Part shown: piece by piece, positions 1-5,415 of the stretch
How the letters are laid out: each line of letters starts with the position of its first letter
Numbering within the stretch: position 1 is the stretch's first letter
DNA from: Rubrobacter sp.
GTDB lineage: Bacteria; Actinomycetota; Rubrobacteria; Rubrobacterales; Rubrobacteraceae
Reading direction: 5' to 3'
Length of the DNA: 12,916 nt
NCBI GenBank assembly: GCA_019247245.1
Contig: JAFAPF010000201.1
Span: forward strand, 1-12,916
Made by a program: the position numbers and the translations under genes
The notes under the pieces: model-generated
The model's database searches: none
Told to the model about the DNA's origin: nothing
Seen by the model: only the letters and a program-made list of their open reading frames with translations

Positions 1-213
1 AGCAGCATCCGCCAAAAGCTTGTACAGCGCGTTCCACCAAGTACCGGGGAAATCACGTCCCTAATCCATTAACTGTGCCTTACAGGCCAGTTTTCGCATA
101 ATACTAACAATGGAGTAAGATCGCAGCACAATCCGCATACTTCCGGCCGGATTAATAGGGAAGGCAGCCAAAGGGATACTTTTTATAGCGAAGTATTATA
201 TTGATTTCCCTGA
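1..213. other. left-edge intergenic region, no gene supported
   Basis: No convincing gene is seen. Short open stretches at the extreme left in several frames end within about 100 bases and have no start. The segment holds a CCGGCCGG palindrome at 143-150 and a 6-bp inverted repeat (ATACTT 176-181 / AAGTAT 191-196) just beyond the stop of the minus-strand gene that ends at 214. That hairpin has no run of T on either side, so I do not call it a terminator. Confidence 0.5.
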
Positions 214-861
214 TTACCCAAATAACCACTCAAACCCGTCAGTTCTTCGCTTTGCCTGCTCCGCTCGTTTGATTTTTACCTCTTCAGTTTCCGCTCGTTC
301 TCTGTCTGAAGCTGCGTTCTTGTCAAACAGCCACGAGTAGCCATCTTTGACACTTTTTGTGGGGGACTTTGGGGGTGTTCGTAGCTGTCTAGTTCTTCTT
401 TTATATAGGCCACGCTTTGCCATACGACTCCCATGTCCGGTGGTTGTAAAAAAGAGCATTCTATAGAGATAGCTTGAATACTTCCCCCTGTTTCGGCGCC
501 TCTCGACGAACTCGATGAGGCCTTGCTTACGCAGAAGATGCAGGTGCCGCTGGATTGTCCGGACGGATTTATTAAGCGTCTCAGCTAATGTCTCCATCTT
601 GGGGAAGCATTCACCTGATTGGTTGTTGGCGTAATCTGCTAAGGCACAATATGTTGGGATGACCTCAGTTGGGACATACCGAATAAGCTCAGTTGTTTTA
701 GGGATTCGGGTAAATCTGCGCTTTTTCGCCACATCAGCCTCCAATTGAGGTATGCGGCGGTTCGCTTCAGTGGTATGATAATATCCACTAAAGCGGCGGT
801 TTCTCGGTGCAAAGAGATCTGGCCCGCCGCTTTTTTCTTGTCGTATTTCACGAAAAAGCAT
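214..861 (-). CDS. winged-helix DNA-binding protein (HTH_36-like), possible replication or plasmid regulator
   Basis: The 215-aa product has a central winged helix-turn-helix at about residues 66-135, of the type found in plasmid replication initiators and regulators: a YCALADYAN helix, then FPKMETLAETL, then a recognition helix starting KSVRTIQRHL, then a basic wing. The C-terminal third is basic and carries two copies of a DGxxWLF motif (173-179 and 208-214), the second at the extreme C terminus. The start is uncertain. ATG at 861 has no ribosome site. GTG at 732 (residue 44) is preceded by GGAGG with a 5-base spacer and gives a 172-aa protein that keeps the whole DNA-binding domain, so it may be the real start. 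The gene is divergent from parA, which suits a plasmid maintenance role. A replication role is inference. Confidence 0.75.
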   Translation of the reverse strand: MLFREIRQEKSGGPDLFAPRNRRFSGYYHTTEANRRIPQLEADVAKKRRFTRIPKTTELIRYVPTEVIPTYCALADYANNQSGECFPKMETLAETLNKSVRTIQRHLHLLRKQGLIEFVERRRNRGKYSSYLYRMLFFTTTGHGSRMAKRGLYKRRTRQLRTPPKSPTKSVKDGYSWLFDKNAASDRERAETEEVKIKRAEQAKRRTDGFEWLFG

Positions 862-950
862 ACTGAGCCGCAGAGTCTCAAGCAGCAGCTTTTGCCAAAA
901 ATTCCCTCGCTACCACAACAAAGTGTGGATATAGTGGTTCGTGACTACTA

Positions 951-1004
951 GATGTTGTGATTGGGCTAGGCTCGTTATATGACTTTATGATATATCACAA
1001 CATC
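951..1004. promoter_or_regulatory. operator or centromere-like inverted repeat upstream of parA
   Basis: A perfect 11-bp inverted repeat, GATGTTGTGAT (951-961) and ATCACAACATC (994-1004), is separated by 32 bp. The right arm overlaps a 10-bp palindrome, TGATATATCA (988-997). The site lies in the divergent region between the winged-helix gene and parA. In ParA / ribbon-helix-helix systems the small protein usually binds repeats in its own promoter region, so this is a reasonable candidate for an operator or partition site. Confidence 0.5.
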
Positions 1005-1029
1005 ATCGTGTCGTAAGTGCGTAGAATAC

Positions 1030-1058
1030 TTGACACGGGTTGATGACGTTATGACAAT
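1030..1058 (+). promoter_or_regulatory. parA promoter giving a leaderless transcript
   Basis: TTGACA (1030-1035) is followed after 17 bp by GACAAT (1053-1058), a plausible -35/-10 pair. A start point seven bases past the -10 falls on the A of the parA ATG at 1065, and no Shine-Dalgarno sequence precedes that ATG. A leaderless mRNA, common in actinobacteria, is therefore the simplest reading. The -10 overlaps an inverted copy (1049-1059) of the TAATGTCATAA repeat found after the second gene, which suggests autorepression. Confidence 0.55.
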
Positions 1059-1064
1059 ACGACT

Positions 1065-1838
1065 ATGAATACAATCGCAATAGCCAATCAGAAGGGCGGC
1101 GTTGGTAAAACGACCATTACCATTAACCTTGGTGCTGCCCTGGCAGAGATGGGTCTTCGCACGCTTCTTGTTGATCTTGACCCCCAAGGCCATCTCACAG
1201 AAGGACTGGGCTTAACCGAGCCTGAGGGAGATGAGACACTTGCTGCTTTGCTTCTTGGCAGAACGTCGGTATCAGTAAAGACTTTGTTAGTCTCACATGA
1301 GTGTGGTGTTGACGTTATTCCAGCAAGTATCAACCTCTTTCTCACCGAGCGCGACTTGGTGCACCTTCGTGGCCGTGAGTACCGCCTTATGCGTGTTTTT
1401 GAACCGCTTGAAGATCAGTACGACTACACGCTCATTGACTGTCCACCAACCCTTGGGCAGCTCACAGACAATGCACTCGTTGCGGCCCGCAAGGCGCTCG
1501 TCCCGATTCAGCCTGAGGACACGAGTCTTCGAGCACTCGAGATGCTTCTTGATCAGATCTACTCAATTCGGGAGGGTCTGGGTCTTACGGTTGACATTAT
1601 TGGTCTTGTTGTGAATCAAGCGGATGACACCCTGGTGACTCGGAGAACTCTTGAGACGCTTGCAAAAGCCGTCCCCGTTCCAATTCTTGCCTCCATTCGC
1701 CGGCGTGTTCGCCTGAAGGAGGCATGGGCAGCAGGGAAGCCTGTGACACAAACAGAGCCAGCAGGTGATGCTGCTGAAGCGTTTCGCACCCTTGCACAGG
1801 CACTGACAACAAAGCGACAGCAGGAGGTAACAGCATGA
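1065..1838 (+). CDS. parA: ParA-family partition ATPase
   Basis: This 257-aa Walker-type ATPase has the ParA signature: deviant Walker A KGGVGKTT at residues 10-17 with the signature lysine, the A' motif VDLDPQG at 36-42, and Walker B at 121-128 (YTLIDCPP). Such proteins bind the nucleoid in the ATP state and move plasmid DNA bound by a partner protein. There is no N-terminal DNA-binding extension, so it fits the small (type Ib-like) ParAs that work with a ribbon-helix-helix partner. That agrees with the gene that follows, which overlaps it by four bases (ATGA) and is translationally coupled. The start is set by the promoter geometry, which predicts transcription beginning at this ATG. The family is certain. 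The partition role is inferred from family and partner. Confidence 0.93.
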   Translation: MNTIAIANQKGGVGKTTITINLGAALAEMGLRTLLVDLDPQGHLTEGLGLTEPEGDETLAALLLGRTSVSVKTLLVSHECGVDVIPASINLFLTERDLVHLRGREYRLMRVFEPLEDQYDYTLIDCPPTLGQLTDNALVAARKALVPIQPEDTSLRALEMLLDQIYSIREGLGLTVDIIGLVVNQADDTLVTRRTLETLAKAVPVPILASIRRRVRLKEAWAAGKPVTQTEPAGDAAEAFRTLAQALTTKRQQEVTA

Positions 1839-2125
1839 CGAACCAACAGGACCGCGCTTCCCGTCTCGCTGCTCGATTTGAAGATCCTCCTGCCAAAGCG
1901 GTGCAAAGCGAACCAAAGGCCCCGTACGTTAGACGTACCTATTACATCCGCCGTGACATTGCCGATCGACTGGACGAAGAGCAGCGCCGTCTCAACTATG
2001 AGCTTGGTGGTTTGGCCAAAAGCCATCTTCTGCAAATGCTTCTTCTGGCAGGCTTTGACCACCTCCCAGAAATCGTCACAACGCTCAAGAAAGAACGTAA
2101 TGTCATAACGCATGATGCATCATAA
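1835..2125 (+). CDS. ribbon-helix-helix-like partition partner of ParA
   Basis: The 96-aa product has an unstructured charged N-terminal arm (about 1-30), as seen in ParG and Omega-type proteins. A core follows that reads as a short beta strand (VRRTYYIRRDI, about 32-42) and two helices (ADRLDEEQRRLNYEL and GGLAKSHLLQMLLLAGF). That is the layout expected for a dimeric ribbon-helix-helix DNA-binding protein. GGAGG at 1823-1827 with a 7-base spacer sets the start, and the ATGA overlap couples it to parA. Repeats TAATGTCATAA at its 3' end and just beyond are candidate binding sites. I assign it as centromere-binding adaptor and repressor from position and fold, not from a recognised sequence match. 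Confidence 0.75.
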   Translation: MTNQQDRASRLAARFEDPPAKAVQSEPKAPYVRRTYYIRRDIADRLDEEQRRLNYELGGLAKSHLLQMLLLAGFDHLPEIVTTLKKERNVITHDAS

Positions 2126-2138
2126 TGTCATAATGTCC
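2098..2138. repeat. TAATGTCATAA repeats around a 12-bp palindrome (candidate parS or operator)
   Basis: Two exact TAATGTCATAA copies (2098-2108 and 2123-2133) flank or overlap a perfect palindrome, ATGATGCATCAT (2112-2123). A third partial copy, TAATGTCC, follows at 2131-2138. A near-identical inverted copy, TATTGTCATAA read on the minus strand, covers the parA -10 at 1049-1059. Repeats shared between the promoter and the end of the operon are what a partition protein binding both its operator and centromere would need. Confidence 0.55.
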
Positions 2139-2240
2139 TACCATCATACGCTAGAAAAGGTAGGGTTTCCTTATATAGCCGATAGCTAGCCCCCTGAGCA
2201 CTAATAGAGGAAGTGTGATAAGGGGAAGTGTGCTGCAACT

Positions 2241-2301
2241 ATGTTACGGTTTTCTTATGTAACATACCATCTCGAACACCTAAGTTCTGTTACATAAGAA
2301 A
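2241..2301. repeat. 14-bp inverted repeat with three TGTTAC half-sites
   Basis: TTTCTTATGTAACA (2251-2264) and its exact reverse complement (2288-2301) are separated by 23 bp. A third half-site, ATGTTAC at 2241-2247, forms a second inverted pair with GTAACAT at 2259-2265. The arms are AT-rich and have no T-tract, so a protein-binding site (operator or plasmid iteron) is more likely than a terminator. The rest of 2139-2360 holds no gene that I can see. Confidence 0.5.
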
Positions 2302-2360
2302 GAAGAAGAACAGGATATGACCCATCATAGCCCTTCGTCTTATGCAGTGCTGCTGCCCTG

Positions 2361-2585
2361 ATGCGTGAGTCAACGCTGAACAAAGCGTTTCTGCTTGCCT
2401 TTGCCGATCACCTTCGCTACACCTTCGGTCAGCGGCAAAATACGTTGAATTTCCGCAAAATCATTGATGAGGGCATCTCCCTGATTGTCAATCTCAATCT
2501 CTCAGGACTGGATGATGAAACCCAGTCTCTGATTGGCTCATTCTTGGCAATCGGTTTTGCAAATGCCGCGTTTGATAAGCCATAA
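2361..2585 (+). CDS. small hypothetical protein
   Basis: The 74-aa product is of no family I recognise. It reads as mostly helical with a hydrophobic second half (about 36-70), has no signal peptide and no cysteine. Codon choice and amino-acid composition look like a real soluble protein. ATG at 2361 is the first start after an in-frame stop at 2328, but no Shine-Dalgarno sequence precedes it, so translation could be leaderless. The gene follows the partition operon and its downstream repeats, and could be a plasmid maintenance accessory. That role is only positional. Confidence 0.55.
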   Translation: MRESTLNKAFLLAFADHLRYTFGQRQNTLNFRKIIDEGISLIVNLNLSGLDDETQSLIGSFLAIGFANAAFDKP

Positions 2586-2652
2586 TCCTGGGAAATCATC
2601 TAGGATTTTCGTTGCTAGCGGCCGTATAAGTATACAGCGAAGGTGAATATGA

Positions 2653-2681
2653 GGACCGGCTTGGAAACCGCTAGGTGGTCC
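2653..2681 (-). repeat. degenerate member of the GC-hairpin family
   Basis: GGACC (2653-2657) can pair with GGTCC (2677-2681). The lead-in TGAATATGAGGACCGG resembles the one before the 2741-2780 hairpin (TGAATATAGGGGCCGG). The segment also shares CGCTAGGTGG with the structured block at 5252-5296. Between the gene ending at 2585 and 2864 the sequence holds only such repeats, including a 7-bp pair (GCAGTTG / CAACTGC) near 2795-2816. Confidence 0.35.
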
Positions 2682-2740
2682 GTAGAGGAGCTTGTTCATA
2701 CTTATCCCCAGCCCGCATGAATATTCGCTACTATGAATAT

Positions 2741-2780
2741 AGGGGCCGGTATAGAGTGGATGGGAGAGAGACCGGCCCCT
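2741..2780 (-). terminator. perfect 10-bp GC hairpin downstream of the minus-strand pseudogene
   Basis: AGGGGCCGGT (2741-2750) pairs exactly with ACCGGCCCCT (2771-2780) around a 20-base loop. On the minus strand it lies 84 bases past the stop of the pseudogene at 2864-3044 and is followed by ATATTCAT, which is AT-rich but not a T-run. It belongs to the family of GGCCGG-armed hairpins seen repeatedly to the right, most of which look like minus-strand terminators. Confidence 0.5.
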
Positions 2781-2863
2781 AGAGTGCAGTTGAGAATAGA
2801 GAAGGTACAACTGCGCCCATAATTTTATCGCCCACCTGCTGGCACCCAACCCTAGTGTGGTAA

Positions 2864-3044
2864 CTAGTTCACAGTGTGCTGCCTACCGGTCCTCACGACG
2901 AGTGAGAAGTTCTTCTCTCCCTTTCCTACACCAATGCCTTCTTCAGAGCCGGTAAGGTCAACATGGCCCATTTTCCACACTATGCGAATGCGTTGCTTTT
3001 CGATGCTCTCAGGATCGCGATTTTGGCCTGTTTTGGCCTGTCAT
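2864..3044 (-). pseudogene. small gene disrupted by a 10-bp tandem duplication
   Basis: On the minus strand an open frame ending at a TAG (2864-2866) encodes a protein-like segment containing NRDPESIEKQRIRI, KMGHVDLTG and NFSLVVRTGRQHTVN. Its upstream end is cut by a stop. The decamer TTTTGGCCTG is present twice in direct tandem (3021-3030 and 3031-3040). If one copy is removed, ATG at 3044 comes into frame and gives a continuous protein of about 56 aa starting MTGQNRDPES, with a weak AGGA ribosome site upstream. As the sequence stands, translation from that ATG stops after about 11 codons. I do not recognise the family. The duplication could be a mutation, a phase-variable switch or an assembly error. 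Confidence 0.55.
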
Positions 3045-3316
3045 CGGCGATTTTCCTGTCTAAAGGACTATGAGCGATTGAAACAAAGCCTAGCCCACCC
3101 CCTGGAAAGCTCCCGCAAGCATCATGGTGCGCATGCGCGACGGCGCAGAGTATCGGCTACCCATCATGCCCAGCGGGTTCCGTCTCTGAGAATGGGGACC
3201 CGCTAGTCCCAGTAGCTGGGGGATGTTGAGAAAAGACCTAAAAAGCGAGGCCCGACCGGGAGGCCAAGCGGCCGGACCCCCCTCTGGGGGCTCATATTAC
3301 TGAATGCTCTCCCTAC
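3045..3316. other. gene-free stretch with a GC-rich repeat
   Basis: No gene is supported here. A short plus-strand open stretch near 3125-3189 has no ribosome site. At 3249-3276 a GGCC-rich segment preceded by CTAAAAAGCG resembles the minus-strand hairpin family and would lie downstream of the gene ending at 3317. CCCCC TCT GGGGG sits beside it near 3278-3291. Confidence 0.4.
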
Positions 3317-3640
3317 CTAGACACCCACAATTTTCCTGAATACAACATATAGAGCCGCTATATAGATCCGAGTCAAAATGTTCATCCGAAGCTCACAGGA
3401 TGAGGATCGCGGCTCAGCTCGGGACCGCACGCTCCCCGAACAGACGTACACACGGCCTTCATGGTCTTTGTCCCAATGGATAGAGCCCCGCTGTACGCGT
3501 TTTCTTATAGCGCTTTGGGTGACGCCTAAGGCTTCGGCGGCTTCAGGCACTGTCATCCTGTCTACGGGACGGTCACGGGACGAGTCACCATCGTGTGTCA
3601 CGTTGCGTAGAGGACGGTCTCGAGACGTGTCATCGTGCAT
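3317..3640 (-). CDS. truncated helix-turn-helix protein (WWRRxF-family paralogue)
   Basis: The 107-aa product matches the two other helix-turn-helix paralogues of this window (4026-4427 and 9400-9957) across the DNA-binding region: MTVPEAAEALGVTQSAIRKRVQRG at 29-52 followed by a DKDHEGRVYV wing. This is the MerR/excisionase-type layout of a short helix-turn-helix plus wing. The N-terminal 28 residues are rich in D, S, T and R like the repeats of the paralogues. After residue 78 the similarity ends: the acidic coiled coil and WWRR tail are replaced by a short hydrophobic tail (about 88-107). It therefore looks like a 3'-damaged copy. It overlaps the upstream membrane-protein gene by 11 bases, with no good ribosome site, so translation would depend on coupling. 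Confidence 0.6.
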   Translation of the reverse strand: MHDDTSRDRPLRNVTHDGDSSRDRPVDRMTVPEAAEALGVTQSAIRKRVQRGSIHWDKDHEGRVYVCSGSVRSRAEPRSSSCELRMNILTRIYIAALYVVFRKIVGV

Positions 3641-3839
3641 GTCCGTCTGGCAGCGTAGATCCTTTCAGCCAGCGATAGTTACCCACAATCCCTAGCACGA
3701 TGCCCAAGTAAACAACGAACATCGGTGTTGCTTCTAACGCACCGGGAACGAGGTACCACCACGGGCCTGGGAAGTTCAGCAGGCTAAATAGAACCATTAA
3801 TATAGCGGCGACGGTTACAGATAGCGGTCGTGGGCTTAT
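3630..3839 (-). pseudogene. two-helix small membrane protein lacking a normal start codon
   Basis: A minus-strand frame of 69 codons encodes a clear small membrane protein. One hydrophobic helix lies at about residues 6-24, a WWYLVPG turn at about 27-33, and a second helix at about 40-56, followed by a basic-polar tail. GGGAGG (plus-strand 3848-3853) sits 8 bases before an ATA codon at 3837-3839, exactly where the start should be. An in-frame stop lies just upstream, and the next ATG (3797) would remove most of helix 1 and has no ribosome site. Either ATG has mutated to ATA, or the rare AUA start is used. The gene runs into the helix-turn-helix ORF at 3640 and is divergent from the gene at 4026. 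Function is unknown. Confidence 0.6.
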
Positions 3840-3930
3840 GCGTTAATCCTCCCTTGCATTGTAGGCCAGGGCTGCTAAGTCTCGCCATTACCCGCCATGC
3901 TACAGTAGTAGGTCGCTTTGCCCACATGCG

Positions 3931-3946
3931 CCACAATATCTTGTGG
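3931..3946. promoter_or_regulatory. CCACAA-tatc-TTGTGG palindrome in a divergent promoter region
   Basis: A perfect 6-bp inverted repeat with a 4-base centre lies midway between the divergent genes starting at 3839 and 4026. It is AT-poor and has no T-tract, so an operator is more likely than a terminator. The rest of 3840-4025 carries no other clear signal. I could not define a convincing -35/-10 pair. Confidence 0.35.
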
Positions 3947-4025
3947 GTTGCAAAAACTAGTCCTACGCTAGGCTACCATCGATGGATACTACTCTGATAA
4001 CACCGGACACGTCAGTAGACAGTCA

Positions 4026-4427
4026 GTGGACCGTCTAACCGTAGCAGACGCCGCAGAAGCTTTGGGTGTCACTCAGGACGCCATATATAAACGCATTCAG
4101 CGTCAATCTATGGCACACGAAAAGGACTCCGAGGGACGCGTTTATGTTTACTTGGACACGTCTGACATACAAACGGACAAGTCCGCAGACGCGTCCACCG
4201 ACATATCAGATCGCGACGAGCTGCTAACTGAGCTTCGCAGCCACCACGAGTACCTACGTCGTCAGCTCGAAGTTTGCCAAGAAGAAGCCCGGCGCAAGGA
4301 CCACATCATCGCCGCCCTCACCGAGCGCCTCCCGGAGCTGGAGCCCGCCAGAGAGCCTACCTCAGAGCCTCGAGAATCGCCCGAGAAGGCCTCCACGAGT
4401 GCCGAAGGGAGAGAGACACACTCATGA
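4026..4427 (+). CDS. helix-turn-helix protein with coiled coil; WWRR tail out of frame
   Basis: The 133-aa product (GTG start) has a helix-turn-helix and wing at about 4-42 (LTVADAAEALGVTQDAIYKRI, then EGRVYVYL), a DTSD/DIS-rich linker at 44-62, an acidic coiled coil at about 62-105 (LEVCQEEARRKDHIIAALTERL) and a Pro/Glu-rich tail. Full-length relatives end in WWRRxF. Here the matching tail (QPSWWRRMFSP) lies in the -1 frame immediately after the stop, starting at an overlapping ATGA (4424) and ending at 4471. The usual D/T/S-rich N-terminal extension likewise lies in another frame from ATG at 3982. So the gene either carries two frameshifts or uses reinitiation. It is probably a DNA-binding regulator; its target is unknown. 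Confidence 0.7.
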   Translation: MDRLTVADAAEALGVTQDAIYKRIQRQSMAHEKDSEGRVYVYLDTSDIQTDKSADASTDISDRDELLTELRSHHEYLRRQLEVCQEEARRKDHIIAALTERLPELEPAREPTSEPRESPEKASTSAEGRETHS

Positions 4428-4471
4428 AGGAAGAGCAGCCGTCCTGGTGGCGTAGGATGTTTAGCCCGTAG
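4424..4471 (+). CDS. 15-codon WWRRMF tail ORF overlapping the stop of the HTH gene
   Basis: ATG at 4424 overlaps the TGA of the preceding gene (ATGA) and opens a 15-codon frame ending SWWRRMFSP. The same C-terminal motif closes the intact paralogue at 9400-9957 (QPWWRRVFGG), so this is the missing tail of the upstream protein. It could be made by termination-reinitiation, or joined to it by a -1 shift. I see no slippery heptamer. A simple frameshift mutation is equally possible. Confidence 0.4.
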   Translation: MKEEQPSWWRRMFSP

Positions 4472-4474
4472 TCT

Positions 4475-4861
4475 TTGAGAGAAAAGCTGCTTCTGGTGGA
4501 CGAACAACACAAAGAGCAAGGCGACGAATGGAGCATTGTGCGGCTGGAAGTCAACGGTGGATGGGAAGAGTTCACCGCTAAAGAAGTGAGCCAGATAACA
4601 GTGAGGTCATACCCGAGTAAGGGAGAGACGATGAACCAAGTCTTCACCCTCTACGAAACTCTCGATGCGGCACACAAAATACACCTAAGGGAAATCGTAA
4701 GCAGGTCCGGCCCAGAGGTAGCGGAGGATGAGATAAGCCAAGCACTCTACTCTGAGGAAGAGGCCCGGCGTGATTACCCACACGTGCTAGAAGAGCTTCT
4801 AGCACAAGCGAAAGTAAAAGAAGCGCTAGGCTGGAGTTACCGGCCTGGTACGGATAGGTAG
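4475..4861 (+). CDS. acidic hypothetical protein
   Basis: The open frame starts with TTG at 4475, four bases after the previous stop, and encodes 128 aa. An N-terminal beta-rich part (about 18-46, containing WSIVRLEVNGGWEEF and SQITVRSYPS) is followed by an acidic helical part (about 53-128). TTG has no ribosome site. ATG at 4631 (residue 53) follows AAGGGAGAG and could serve as an internal start giving a 76-aa helical protein. Both halves look like real coding sequence and share one frame, so a single gene with a weak start, or a two-product gene, is possible. I do not recognise a family. It may be co-transcribed with the helix-turn-helix gene. Confidence 0.55.
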   Translation: MREKLLLVDEQHKEQGDEWSIVRLEVNGGWEEFTAKEVSQITVRSYPSKGETMNQVFTLYETLDAAHKIHLREIVSRSGPEVAEDEISQALYSEEEARRDYPHVLEELLAQAKVKEALGWSYRPGTDR

Positions 4862-4942
4862 TGACGGCGAAGTGGTCCCCACCGGGTAACACCTATAGCC
4901 GGGTGTACCTACCGGCAAAGATAAGGGCCGGACGAGCTATTC

Positions 4943-5041
4943 TCATAGAGGGATCCCTAAAAACAGCCACGATAGGAAGATGATCAGCGTGATCGCGCCC
5001 AGACCTACGCTCACCACTATCACAGTTTCGGCGTGACGCAC
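4943..5041 (-). CDS. 32-aa single-pass membrane peptide
   Basis: GTG at 5041 on the minus strand is preceded by an excellent ribosome site, GGAGGAGG (plus-strand 5049-5056), with a 7-base spacer. The 32-residue product starts MRHAETVIVV, continues as one uninterrupted hydrophobic helix (about residues 7-31) and ends LGIPL. It would be a single-pass inner-membrane peptide with a tiny charged N terminus. A GC-rich segment of the hairpin family (4924-4958) follows its stop. It belongs to no family I know. Single-helix peptides of this size are often toxins, subunit stabilisers or regulators, but nothing here chooses between them. Confidence 0.55.
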   Translation of the reverse strand: MRHAETVIVVSVGLGAITLIIFLSWLFLGIPL

Positions 5042-5187
5042 GGCTTCGCCTCCTCCGGTCTCGATTGCGAAGAGCTGAACACTACGAAGCTAATGACACC
5101 TCGCGTAGAGTAACAGCAAAGACCAAGGGCCGGAGCCTTCGATGAGAAGCCCTGTACCTAGCCGGGCATACCTACGGACAAAAAAGA
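5042..5187. repeat. recurrent TACCTAGCCGGG element
   Basis: No gene is seen. A segment centred on 5128-5176 (TACCTAGCCGGGCATACC) recurs near 8070-8105 (TACCTGGCCGGGTGTACC) and, less well, near 4890-4917 (ACCTATAGCCGGGTGTACC). Each copy is followed by CAAA and then a GGCCG-armed hairpin. All three sit between genes in the same orientation. They look like diverged copies of one noncoding unit. Confidence 0.45.
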
Positions 5188-5229
5188 GGGCCGGGCTGCG
5201 AGTAGCCGTGGAAGCAAGATGCCCGGCCC
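5188..5229 (-). terminator. intrinsic terminator (minus strand), GC hairpin family
   Basis: GGGCCGGGC (5188-5196) pairs perfectly with GCCCGGCCC (5221-5229). Read on the minus strand the stem is followed directly by TCTTTTTTG, the classical form of a rho-independent terminator. No protein gene lies immediately upstream on the minus strand. What lies there is the structured block 5252-5296 and the 33-bp box 5331-5363, so it may terminate a noncoding RNA. Confidence 0.7.
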
Positions 5230-5251
5230 ACAGAGAGGCCCGTGTTAGCAG

Positions 5252-5296
5252 AGGGAGAACGCGCTAGGTGGCGTTTGCCACGGACCATCTCTCCCT
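5252..5296 (-). ncRNA. structured block, candidate small RNA body 1
   Basis: An outer stem, AGGGAGA (5252-5258) with TCTCCCT (5290-5296), encloses a hairpin of GTGGC (5268-5272), GTTT loop and GCCAC (5277-5281). The block lies between a 33-bp repeat box (possible promoter or operator) and the terminator at 5188-5229, all read on the minus strand. This arrangement repeats at 5956-6143. No ORF with a usable ribosome spacing covers it. Calling it an RNA is inference from the box-structure-terminator order and its duplication. Confidence 0.35.
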
Positions 5297-5330
5297 TCCC
5301 TCTTGGAGCATGGTAGAGAGGTGCCAACTA

Positions 5331-5363
5331 CCCTGAGTTAAAGAGCTGTAAAACGTTGGTTAA
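5331..5363 (-). repeat. 33-bp box of three 11-bp repeats, copy 1
   Basis: On the minus strand the box reads as three 11-mers: TTAACCAACGT, TTTACAGCTCT and TTAACTCAGGG. The TTWAC core recurs every 11 bp, so all three face the same side of the helix. Copy 2 (6111-6143) lies exactly 780 bp to the right and is nearly identical. It could be an operator for a regulator binding direct repeats, plasmid iterons, or a promoter (TTAACC, 17 bp, TAACTC). Confidence 0.65.
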
Positions 5364-5383
5364 ATCTTCGTGACAGGAAAACG

Positions 5384-5415
5384 GCGCGAGCCCATGTCAA
5401 GACTCCGGCCTCGGC
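5384..5415 (-). terminator. hairpin terminator directly after the 54-aa ORF
   Basis: GCGCGAG (5384-5390) can pair with CTCGGC (5410-5415) with one bulged base. On the minus strand it begins immediately after the TAA of the basic ORF (5416-5580) and is followed by GTTTTCC. Its sequence matches the hairpin at 5801-5833 (CCCAT....GACTCCGGCCT against CCCAT....GAACTCCGGCCT), so it is a member of the same family. Confidence 0.45.

Noticed and set aside
2538..2849. Minus-strand 103-codon frame
   Set aside because: Overlaps the orphan gene and reads through the perfect hairpin at 2741-2780. Composition is rich in W, C, H and L like antisense noise.
3125..3189. Plus-strand 21-codon frame ending MPSGFRL
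   Set aside because: No ribosome site, too short, and no neighbouring homologous part.
2874..3206. Plus-strand 110-codon frame
   Set aside because: It is antisense to the better-supported pseudogene and lacks a ribosome site.
5172..5288. Minus-strand 38-codon frame starting after AAGGGAGAG
   Set aside because: The ribosome site is only two bases from the ATG and the frame runs through the terminator 5188-5229.
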